Positions 1-7,535 of a DNA stretch of 62,222 nucleotides are shown piece by piece; position 1 is the first letter of the stretch, and each line of letters opens with the position of its first letter. Made by a program: the position numbers and the translations under genes. The DNA comes from an uncultured Ruminococcus sp. (lineage in GTDB: Bacteria > Bacillota > Clostridia > Monoglobales > Monoglobaceae). The notes beneath the pieces were generated by a model. The model saw only the letters and a list, made by a program, of their open reading frames with translations. It had not been told where the DNA came from and ran no database searches. Location of the stretch: positions 1 to 62,222 of the forward strand of contig CACXES010000049.1 of NCBI GenBank assembly GCA_902766745.1, read 5' to 3'.

Positions 1-371
1 TATCCTGCCGTACGGAAAAAGCCAATTATATTATTAACAATTGTTTAGAAGATTATTCTATTTACACGGTTTGCGCAACACTCCCAATCTGTTTTTCCTC
101 GTTTCACTCAGAAAAACAGATTCGATATTGCGTATATTTCAGATTTAGGGGATTTTTCGACTGCACACATCTTGACATTTCCATGCACATATCTTGACAT
201 TTCCATTACAAAGGTTTACATAATTATGTGTTTAAAATTTATACACAAAAATTGGGATAGCCCCGATTGGTGATGTAGCAACCTATATAAATGGTTACGC
301 ATTTAAGCCAACCGATTTTTTGTGACCTCGAAAAAAGCTAACACCGCCCGCGCCGCCGTCTCAAGCTGCGG
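1..371. other. Gene-free left edge with hairpin and IS remnant
   Basis: No convincing reading frame is seen. A perfect 12-bp stem (AATCTGTTTTTC at 86-97, its complement at 111-122) has a 13-base loop and no T-tract, so it is a hairpin rather than a clear terminator. The phrase ATCTTGACATTTCCAT is nearly repeated around 167-205. The stretch at 205-264 is an IS256-type end, listed separately. Confidence 0.6.
205..264. repeat. IS256-type terminal sequence, copy 1
   Basis: This 60-base stretch recurs in the same orientation at 43482-43541 with one visible mismatch. It ends in ATTGGGATAGCCCC preceded by TACACAAAA, which resembles the terminal repeats of IS256/mutator-type insertion sequences in Clostridia. 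A fragment of an IS256-like transposase at 43974-44219 supports the assignment. Here only the end is left, with no transposase. Confidence 0.6.
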
Positions 372-584
372 TCAAACCTTATTTTCGTTTTCGATTACGG
401 CATCCGATTCATATTTGAATGATAATGCATTGAATCTTATTTTTGTATTGTATGACGGAGAAAATGCCTGACACAGCTCCCGGACAGCCAAAATCATAAA
501 TGGTATGTTCTCTTGTGCCAAAAACATTATTGATGCATCCCTTTCACAGTCAATATAACACAATCTGTTTCGATTTGCAAACAT
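372..584 (-). pseudogene. AraC-type regulator, N-terminal fragment
   Basis: About 70 codons remain of the N-terminal cupin-like sensing domain. The protein matches residues about 16-69 of the intact AraC regulator at 2641-3498, sharing for example AQENIPFMIL, FNALSF and YESDAVIE. The DNA match continues through the upstream region to the palindrome at 671-692, so this is one half of a segmental duplication. The match breaks off near 378 and the helix-turn-helix domain is absent, so the fragment cannot act as a regulator. Confidence 0.85.
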
Positions 585-670
585 TTTATTTTGTTTTTTG
601 TGTTTTAATGCAAATGCATATGATGTATAATATAATAGTAAAGATTAATTAAATAATATATAAAATATGC

Positions 671-692
671 CTTGCGAAAAGCTTTTCGCAAG
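671..692. promoter_or_regulatory. 22-bp perfect palindrome, copy 1
   Basis: Two 11-bp arms (CTTGCGAAAAG and its complement) form a gapless palindrome. It lies 40 bp downstream of a TATAAT box at 626-631 and upstream of the broken enolase-superfamily and GH10 genes. The same palindrome with the same upstream DNA occurs at 3597-3618. The position just after the likely transcription start suits an operator or a 5'-leader hairpin. Which protein binds it is unknown. Confidence 0.6.
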
Positions 693-698
693 AGCGTA

Positions 699-1118
699 TG
701 GAGTAGGGCTTTACATTCCTGAAAATGGACTTGGGAATTGAGCATATGCTCGATGAGCCGGTATGCCTTAATGCACCAATAGGCTTTTGGGAGGATATAA
801 AGAAATATTCAATGAAAGCAATCCTGTATCAGGGCGGTTCGACAGGCGTGGATATGATGCTCGGAAAGAATTACGAAATGTTTACTATTCCGCACCATGC
901 AACAGGAATACATCTTACAGAAAAGGGTATGGACGTACTCGGAAACTATGTAAAAGAAGTGCGTGGTGTTATAGGTTATGAAGTACCGCTTGCGATCGAC
1001 CATTTCGGACATATTGCGATTGAAGACTGCATACGCTTTTGCACGATGTCTTGAAAAGTGCAATATCGCATGGATTGAGGACATTGCGCCGTGGCATTAT
1101 ACAAAGCACTATGATTAA
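699..1118 (+). pseudogene. Enolase-superfamily (mandelate racemase-like) fragment
   Basis: The pieces read as the barrel domain of a mandelate racemase/muconate lactonizing enzyme. AIDHFGH carries a metal-binding Asp, and IAWIEDIAPW carries the next acidic ligand. Three frames must be joined: one up to GLG near 735, the main open frame at 725-1054, and a frame resuming near 1037 (ARCLEKCNIAWIED) that ends at a TAA at 1116-1118. The lid domain at the N-terminus and the C-terminal third are missing. It sits 30 bp before the broken GH10 gene, so the two were probably one sugar-acid/xylan operon. It is not functional. Confidence 0.7.
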
Positions 1119-1148
1119 TAATATAATGAGAAAGGAAAGAGGACGAAT

Positions 1149-2513
1149 ATGAAACAAAGATTGAATTTTGAAAAAATGGTAGAGCGTTTTGACAAATACT
1201 CTTTTTATACAGAAGGCAGAATAGAAAGAGACATTGAGAATAACAGAAAAGGACCATTTGTGATTGAGATTACTGACAGTAACGGCAATCCGGTGAAAAA
1301 TGCAACCGTTAAGGTAAAGCAGATTTCACATGAGTTTAAATTTGGATGCTCGATATTCTTGCTGGACGGGTAAGGCGACGTTGCGAAAGATGAGAAGTAT
1401 AAGGAGTATTTCAAAAAACTGTTCAACTATGCTGTTATTCCGCTTTTTTGGGATACGCTGGAGCCGGAAAAGGGCAAGCCGAGATTTTCAGCCGACAGTC
1501 CGAAAATATACAGAAGACCGCCGCTTGACACCGCTGTGAAGTTTTGCAAGGAAAACAATATAAAAATGAAAGGTCATTGTCTTATGTACCATTCATTCAA
1601 CCCGGATTGGTTACCGGAAGATCACAGGGAATTCAAAATGCTTGTTGATAAAAGACTTAGGGAAATAGGCGAACGGTACGGAAATGACTTTGATGCCGTT
1701 GATGTTATAAACGAGCTGTATTCAAAGTATAAGAATTTGTACGGTGAAGCGGAGAGTATAAGAAACTTTCCTATAGCTGATGAAAAGGACCATGTTCAAT
1801 GGTGTTTTGCCGAAGCAAAAAAATATTTCCCATTCAGCAGACTTTTCTGGAACGAGGGTTGTGAGGAGACTTTCGGAGAAGCGTATATGGGTGAGAAAAG
1901 CTATTATTATATGATGCTTGATAAATACATAAAAGAAGGCACTCCCATTGAGGGAATAGGAATTCAATCCCACGTTTTTTACGATGAGCCGGGTAATAAG
2001 CTTGTCTATAATGCGGTAAGGCAGTTAGACGTATTGGATAAATATTCCGAATTTGGTTTGCCGATACATTTGTCGGAGGTATCTATTCCGTCGTACTCAA
2101 ATGAACGGGCTGATGAAGAAATACAGGCTGAACTGGTAAAACGATTGCTTACACTTTGGTTTTCAAGCAAAAATGTTAACTCTGTTATATGGTGGAATCT
2201 TGTTGACGGTACCGCATACGGCGGTGAGAATGTATTTCATGCCGGACTGCTGAGAAATGATATGACTCCCAAACCTGCTTGTAAGGTATGGGACGAACTG
2301 GTGAACAAGAAGTGGCATACGGAGTTTACTAAAAACTGTGGTGACGATAACGTAATCCAATTTAACGGATTTTACGGTAACTATGAAGTAGAGGTTACTG
2401 TAGGCGGCAAGACGGTGAAGAAAGAGTTGACTTTGAAGAAAGACACAACCGGCTATCACCACCACATCAATGCAGATTATGGATTGAGAATCAAAAGAAT
2501 TGTGATAGATTGA
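1149..2513 (+). pseudogene. GH10 endo-xylanase with in-frame TAA
   Basis: A GH10 beta-1,4-xylanase reads from an ATG at 1149 (preceded by AAAGAGG) to 2513 in one frame, about 454 codons, interrupted only by a TAA at 1371-1373 after FLLDG. Downstream the sequence is intact: the acid/base Glu in VINELY (about residue 189) and the nucleophile Glu in LSEVSI (about 310) are both present. There is no signal peptide, and an Ig-like N-terminal segment precedes the barrel. It is closely related to the intact enzyme at 3698-5026. Either the TAA is a recent nonsense mutation or sequence error, or the stop is read through. The only later ATG (1536) would start inside the barrel. Confidence 0.85.
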
Positions 2514-2548
2514 ACCACTGCCAAATATATTTTTGACCATGAACCTTG

Positions 2549-2595
2549 CTATTTACCAATTCGCTCTTTATGAACGGATTGGTAAATAGTTTTTT
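2549..2595 (+). terminator. Rho-independent terminator after GH10 copy 1
   Basis: The stem CTATTTACCAAT (2549-2560) pairs with ATTGGTAAATAG (2578-2589) and is followed by six T residues. It ends the plus-strand transcript before the convergent AraC gene. Confidence 0.85.
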
Positions 2596-2640
2596 GTATT
2601 TTGCAGAGTATCTGTCATTGACAGCGTTTATAAAGGAGGG

Positions 2641-3498
2641 CTATTTTTGCAAAAAATTGACCGACTCTTCTGCAAGCTTCGTGTGTTTTTCATATTCACT
2701 CAGATATTGTGACGGTGAGCAGCCTAACTTTTCTTTAAATGTAACAGAGAAGTGCTTGTAATCGGTAAAGCCTGCCATTGCGCATACCTCAGATAGGTTG
2801 TAGTATCCCGAGCTGATCAATTCGGCAGCATATTTAATGCGTAAATCAACTATATACTTCTTTGGAGATACGCCGAATTCCTCTTTGAAAAGCTTGCGGA
2901 AATAAACTTCGCTCATATGAGCAATTTCCGCAAGTTGTTCTATCGAAAGCTCGGGGCTGCAATAATTTTTCAAGAGATAATCAACTGAGCCGGACAGCAG
3001 GGGGTTTTTCGTCACAGGTCTTCTGCACTCGGTAAATATATCTGCAAAAATCTCATATAAAACAGCCGCAGCCTTCATTTTATAAGCAACATCCTTTTCC
3101 TGCCATACCTTAAAAAGTCGCAGAAAAGATTTTCTGTATTTTTCGGCGTTTTCCGGATAAAAGTATTCCATTTTTAGATTTGTCTCACCAAAATACAAGA
3201 AATGGACAACTATAACATGATCCTTCTTTGCTGAGCGTGTATAATTGACATTTGCGGGAACAAAGCAAATTGCGTTATCTGTTAAGTGACAAACCTTATT
3301 ATCGGTTTCGATTACGGCATCCGATTCATATCTGAATGATAATGCATTGAATCTTCTTTTTGCGTTGTATGACGGAGGAACTGCCTGATACAACTCCTGG
3401 ACATCCAAAATCATAAATGGTATGTTCTCTTGTGCAAAAAACACTATTGACGCACCGCCTTTCACAGTAATTATAACACAATCTGTTTCGATTTGCAA
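2641..3498 (-). CDS. AraC-family transcriptional regulator
   Basis: This 285-residue protein is a cytoplasmic DNA-binding regulator. Residues 1-150 look like a cupin-type ligand domain (including FNALSFRYESDAV and FVPANVNY). Residues about 170-270 are the two-helix-turn-helix AraC domain (SIEQLAEIAHMSEVYFRKLFKEE, then LSEVCAMAGFTDYKHFSVTFKE, both residue runs abbreviated in their centres by family consensus). It is divergent from the intact GH10 gene at 3698, with the palindrome at 3597-3618 between them, so that xylanase is its likely target. Its 5' half and promoter are duplicated at 372-692. The ligand is probably a xylo-oligosaccharide, which is inference. Confidence 0.9.
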   Translation of the reverse strand: MQIETDCVIITVKGGASIVFFAQENIPFMILDVQELYQAVPPSYNAKRRFNALSFRYESDAVIETDNKVCHLTDNAICFVPANVNYTRSAKKDHVIVVHFLYFGETNLKMEYFYPENAEKYRKSFLRLFKVWQEKDVAYKMKAAAVLYEIFADIFTECRRPVTKNPLLSGSVDYLLKNYCSPELSIEQLAEIAHMSEVYFRKLFKEEFGVSPKKYIVDLRIKYAAELISSGYYNLSEVCAMAGFTDYKHFSVTFKEKLGCSPSQYLSEYEKHTKLAEESVNFLQK

Positions 3499-3596
3499 AC
3501 ATTTTATTTTGTTTTTTGTGTTTTAATGCAAATGTGTATGATGTATAATATAAACAATGAATATTAATAAAAGAATAAATAATATATAAAATATGC

Positions 3597-3618
3597 CTTG
3601 CGAAAAGCTTTTCGCAAG
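3597..3618. promoter_or_regulatory. 22-bp perfect palindrome, copy 2
   Basis: This is identical to the palindrome at 671-692 (11-bp arms starting CTTGCGAAAAG). It lies between the AraC gene (minus) and the GH10 gene (plus), about 47 bp after a TATAAT at 3544-3549 and 80 bp before the GH10 start. Conservation in both duplicated modules supports a regulatory role. Confidence 0.6.
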
Positions 3619-3697
3619 ACTAAATATTAAAATAGCTGTAGATCAGCACTATAATTTCTACCTGTGCCAAGACCAAAGCTACAGAATGGAGGCTATT

Positions 3698-5026
3698 ATG
3701 AACAGAAGAGACATTGTATTGCATTACTTTGATGAAAACCGAGAATTTATGGACTTTTACATAAAGGCTCAAATAGAGAAAAATCGAAAGGGAAACCTAA
3801 ATATCACTGTGAAGGATAAGGACGGTAAGCCGGTTCGCGATGCAAAAATCGTAATCAAGCAGAAAACCCATGAATTTAAATATGGTGCGAATATTTTTAT
3901 GCTTGATGAGTTTGAATCTGACGAAAAAAATCAGATTTACAGAGAGGAATTTCCTAAATGTTTTAATCTTGCAACCGTTCCTTTTTATTGGGACGAGTTC
4001 GAACCGGAGCAGGGCAAGCCTCGATTTGCGGCGGACAGTGAAAAAATTTATCGGCGGCCGCCTTCGGATTTGTGTGTTAACTACTGCCTGGAAAAGGGTA
4101 TAGAGCCCAAGTGCCACTGCTTAAACTACGATAATTTTCTTCCATCTTGGCTTAAGGATGCTGACGTAGATACCCACAAAAGGATGTTGGATAAGCGCTT
4201 CCGTGAGCTTGCGGAGCGTTATCGCGACGTAATACCATCATGGGAGGTGACTAACGAAACCTTAAATCATCCGACCAGATACCAAAGCAGATTCTATAAG
4301 GAGGATGACTTTGTCGAGTGGAGCTTCCGCACAGCTGATAAGTATTTCCCGACAAACCGCCTTATAATTAACGATTATCAATTATTTGAAAGTGCGTACA
4401 GAGAAAACAGAAGTCAGTATTATATGCAGGTCGAAAGGCTTTTGAATAACGGAATTACTCATCTCGACTTCATAGGAATACAATTCCACAGCTTTTTCCC
4501 CAAGGAAATGGAAAAAACAGTTGCACAGACTCGCTATAACCCGCTGTACTTATATGAGGTTTTAGATAAGTATGCACAGCTGGGTAAAAAAATTCAGATT
4601 ACCGAAATGACAATTCCGGCTTTTTCCGACTCGGAAGAGGATGAATACGTTCAGGCGGAGCTTATAAAGAATGTATATACGTTATTTTTCAGTCATCCCG
4701 CTATGGAAGCAATTATATACTGGAATGTCGTGGATGGCTATGCGGCATTTGCTCCTTTGGGAGATATGTCCGCCGGAGAAAATACTTATCACGGTGGAAT
4801 AAGACGCTTTGATTTGACCGAAAAACCTGCGTCAAAAGTAATAAAAGAGCTTTTCTCAAAGGTTTGGCACACCGAAACGGACAGCGTAACAGACCCGGAC
4901 GGAAAAGCAAGACTGCACGGATTTTACGGGGAATACACCATGGAAATTTACTATGACGGCAGGGTAAAAACATTGGACGCGGTAATATCATCAAAGCGCA
5001 ACAATGTAATGGAGGTACAGATTTGA
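3698..5026 (+). CDS. GH10 endo-beta-1,4-xylanase, cytoplasmic
   Basis: The protein has 442 residues from the ATG at 3698, chosen because TGGAGG ends 5 bases before it; the frame is open further upstream but without a ribosome site. It retains glycosidic bonds of the anomeric configuration while cutting xylan or xylo-oligosaccharides. Residues about 25-65 form an Ig-like segment (ITVKDKDGKPVRDAKIVI), followed by the GH10 barrel. The acid/base Glu is E187 in EVTNET and the nucleophile is E303 in QITEMTI. A short beta segment (GFYGEYTMEI) ends it. No signal peptide or membrane segment is seen, so it probably acts inside the cell on imported oligosaccharides. The divergent AraC gene is the likely controller. 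Confidence 0.92.
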   Translation: MNRRDIVLHYFDENREFMDFYIKAQIEKNRKGNLNITVKDKDGKPVRDAKIVIKQKTHEFKYGANIFMLDEFESDEKNQIYREEFPKCFNLATVPFYWDEFEPEQGKPRFAADSEKIYRRPPSDLCVNYCLEKGIEPKCHCLNYDNFLPSWLKDADVDTHKRMLDKRFRELAERYRDVIPSWEVTNETLNHPTRYQSRFYKEDDFVEWSFRTADKYFPTNRLIINDYQLFESAYRENRSQYYMQVERLLNNGITHLDFIGIQFHSFFPKEMEKTVAQTRYNPLYLYEVLDKYAQLGKKIQITEMTIPAFSDSEEDEYVQAELIKNVYTLFFSHPAMEAIIYWNVVDGYAAFAPLGDMSAGENTYHGGIRRFDLTEKPASKVIKELFSKVWHTETDSVTDPDGKARLHGFYGEYTMEIYYDGRVKTLDAVISSKRNNVMEVQI

Positions 5027-5266
5027 TAAATCGCATACTGTCGAGGAGCTAGAATTTACAAAAAGCGCAAATCGGTTTCTTCTTCGTTGTTGATATATAG
5101 ATACATCGCCTGCCCCATTATATTTTCGATGTGTCGTTAGCTTAATAATATATAACATAATTATAAGAAAAGTGATTAAACTTATGCTATAATCCACTTA
5201 AAAATTGGTATAAATAAACAACTATTTACTGTTTATGGAAAATAAATACTTGAAAGGAAGATGAAC
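5027..5266. other. Intergenic region before the truncated secreted protein
   Basis: A TATAAT at 5188-5193 is a plausible -10 box for the next gene; no good -35 is seen. Nothing else is recognised. Confidence 0.4.
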
Positions 5267-6343
5267 GTGAAAAAGAGAATTTCGTTTCTGCTTGCGTTTG
5301 TGATGACGCTGTGCGGATGTGCGGGCAGTGTGTTCGGTGCAGAGCAGCATAGGTATGTAAATGACGGAGTGATTGAGCTCTCCGGAAGTATGCCGTACGG
5401 AAAGAGTGGAGATACGGCGATAATTACGGTTGTTCGCAAAGGGCTTGATTTTACTTCCGCAGAGAAGCTTGCCGCGGCACAACCGGATTCGATCGTTTAT
5501 ACCGGAGAGACATCAATAGGTGACGGTGGCAGCTACAGCTTTGATTTCTTTATCGAAGACTCGGGAGAATACGATGCATATATCGGTTCGAGTGCCCTCG
5601 ATGAAAATATTGTAATCGGAATTTCGTTTATTAACAGCGAGAGAAATGAAGAAGCGCGAAAAAAACTGCTTGCGGCACAGACGGCAGAGGAAGCGGCGGA
5701 GGTGATTTCGGAATCGGCGGCTGATTTGGGGATTTCGGACGATGTTTTATCCGATGTTGACGAAACGGGAAGGCTTGTGTTGACAGAGCTTGACGGAAAA
5801 GCCGGCATTACGGCGGATGAGCTGCGGCTGATGCTTGAAAAATGCGCTCTTGTTGCCGGGCTGAACAGCGGAAGTATAGACACCCTTGCCGGCTGCGCCG
5901 ACAGCTTCGGTGATGAAGAGTGGACGAAGTTTTTAAGCGAATCGACGAATAAGCAGGTGGCAGAGCTTCTTTCCAATAAGGGCTTTGACAGCATTGACGA
6001 GTTCTGCGAGGCGGCGGAGGAGAGTGTAATTCTTGCCACTGTGAATATAGGCAACGTCGCTGCGATTAGTAAGGTGCTTACAAAATACGCTTCGAAAATT
6101 GGGGTGTCCTCCTCAAAAATAACAAATTCGCTGTGCAAGGCGGCGGCGGAAAAGGGAAACTTTAAAACTCTTGAATCTTTGACGGATTTTATTAAATCAT
6201 ATAAGGAAACCTCAAAATATATACAAAATAATAAAAACGATCAAGTTAGTCCGAGGATTTTTTGCGAGAACGTTGTTACGGAGAGCGCTAAGCTCGACAA
6301 CAACGCAGGCGCAGCAAAAAACCGAGCAATTAGAAAAGAGTGA
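5267..6343 (+). CDS. Secreted scaffold-type protein, SLH end missing
   Basis: The chosen start is the GTG at 5267, because AAGGAAG lies 6 bases before it and abuts the ATG at 5261. A signal peptide (FLLAFVMTLCGCAG, cleavage near residue 24) leads into a beta domain to about residue 115 and a long helical region to about 320. The same order, beta domain then helical region, occurs in the SLH proteins at 25725-27371 and 54153-57164. There it continues into a Gly-rich linker and three SLH repeats. Here the last 35 residues are unrelated and the protein stops, so the wall anchor is gone. It is probably a truncated, perhaps still secreted, copy. Function unknown. Confidence 0.7.
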   Translation: MKKRISFLLAFVMTLCGCAGSVFGAEQHRYVNDGVIELSGSMPYGKSGDTAIITVVRKGLDFTSAEKLAAAQPDSIVYTGETSIGDGGSYSFDFFIEDSGEYDAYIGSSALDENIVIGISFINSERNEEARKKLLAAQTAEEAAEVISESAADLGISDDVLSDVDETGRLVLTELDGKAGITADELRLMLEKCALVAGLNSGSIDTLAGCADSFGDEEWTKFLSESTNKQVAELLSNKGFDSIDEFCEAAEESVILATVNIGNVAAISKVLTKYASKIGVSSSKITNSLCKAAAEKGNFKTLESLTDFIKSYKETSKYIQNNKNDQVSPRIFCENVVTESAKLDNNAGAAKNRAIRKE

Positions 6344-6366
6344 ATGGGCCCGTTCAGGGGACAGAG

Positions 6367-6391
6367 GGAAAAACGGGATTTACGTTTTTCC
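6367..6391. other. Hairpin after the truncated secreted protein
   Basis: GGAAAAAC (6367-6374) pairs with GTTTTTCC (6384-6391). The stem contains the T-run, and TTAACAATC follows, so this is at best a weak terminator. Confidence 0.4.
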
Positions 6392-6418
6392 TTAACAATC
6401 TGAAATCAAATGAGTGTT

Positions 6419-6513
6419 AGAGGAGGTATATCCAACTGTGTCATGATTTATTATCTCCTTTTACTTTATATTTGGAGATTATTTCCATTTACTCAGTTGG
6501 ATATACCTCCTCT
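6419..6513. repeat. 20-bp perfect inverted repeat with 55-base loop
   Basis: The arms at 6419-6438 and 6494-6513 are perfect complements. The left arm contains AGGAGGTATAT, a full Shine-Dalgarno sequence. An inner pair (TCTCC near 6455, GGAGA near 6474) lies in the loop, and six T residues follow the right arm. It could be a terminator for the plus strand, a structured RNA, or a small non-autonomous element. No gene starts from the buried ribosome site. Confidence 0.6.
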
Positions 6514-6587
6514 TTTTTAAAGCAGATCCGCGCAACTCTATAGATTTTTACAATCCACAATACTTAAATCCAGTGCGGTAAATAATG

Positions 6588-7475
6588 TTATGTATTATTT
6601 TTGGCAATTCTACGGAATTCTGTTGGGGTCACCCCTGTTTTTTTCTTAAATACAGATGTGAAAAATGCAACGTCATTATATCCCACAAGCTCGGCAATTT
6701 CGGATGTTTTTTTATCCGATGTAGTCAAAAGTCGGCAGGCATTGTCTATGCGCATGTTGGTTTGGTACTCTTTAAATGTCATTCCCGTGTCATGCGCAAA
6801 TTTTCGGCTTATATAGGACATGGAATAATGTATATCATCGCATATTTTTTTTAAAAGATTATTTTCATTATGCCTTTTTTTGATGATTTGGATTATATTA
6901 TCTGTCAGAGAAAATTTCTCATCAAATGACTTGTCATATATCTTTCGAAGTGTGAGAATAATAATATTCGACAAGTGGGATTGTAGAATTTTCGTATAGC
7001 CTATGTTTTGTTTTGTATACTCATCGTACATTTGCATAAAAATAGAGTAAATTTGTCCGTCTTCATCAAAAAATACATAGTGGCTGGGGTCGAAAGTCAA
7101 TGCCTTATAATTTATATTTATTGAATAGCTTGATATCAGATTCTTAAAACTGTTACATTCTGATATTGCAGGATCAATGAACACGGGTTGAAACATACAG
7201 TTTAAAAGTTCAATTCCATTAGGGTCCGTGCAGAAATACTGATGGACACAATTGTAATCTATAATAAAATAGTCACCTTTTTTTAACTCTGTACGCTGCC
7301 CGTTTAAAAAGTGTTCGCAGCTTCCGTTTACTACATAAGCAATTTCTAAAAATGAATGTGAATGAAGCTTGCTGTTCATTTGTTGAAGATATTTCATACC
7401 AAAAAGAGTGCTGTTTATCCCCAAAGCTTCAAATGTATAATGTGACATGTCAAATTTCTCCCTATATAAAGACAA
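6588..7475 (-). CDS. AraC-family transcriptional regulator
   Basis: This 295-residue regulator has an N-terminal cupin domain (HSHSFLEIAYVVNGSCEHF, GDYFIID) and a C-terminal AraC-type DNA-binding domain (about residues 190-290, including MSYISRKFAHDTGMTFKEY and IAELVGYNDVAFFTSVFKK). It is divergent from the GH78 gene with only about 60 bp between starts, so it very likely controls that gene. The cupin His residues suggest a metal-free sugar-sensing fold typical of such regulators; the ligand, perhaps a rhamnoside, is inference. Confidence 0.9.
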   Translation of the reverse strand: MSLYREKFDMSHYTFEALGINSTLFGMKYLQQMNSKLHSHSFLEIAYVVNGSCEHFLNGQRTELKKGDYFIIDYNCVHQYFCTDPNGIELLNCMFQPVFIDPAISECNSFKNLISSYSININYKALTFDPSHYVFFDEDGQIYSIFMQMYDEYTKQNIGYTKILQSHLSNIIILTLRKIYDKSFDEKFSLTDNIIQIIKKRHNENNLLKKICDDIHYSMSYISRKFAHDTGMTFKEYQTNMRIDNACRLLTTSDKKTSEIAELVGYNDVAFFTSVFKKKTGVTPTEFRRIAKNNT

Positions 7476-7535
7476 ATTTATCTGTTGAATTTATCTTATC
7501 AAAAATATATAATTTTGTCAAGAGGGGTTGAGAAA

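Noticed and set aside
725-1054. A functional 109-residue protein
   Set aside because: It is only part of an enolase-superfamily barrel, with coding sense continuing in other frames at both ends.
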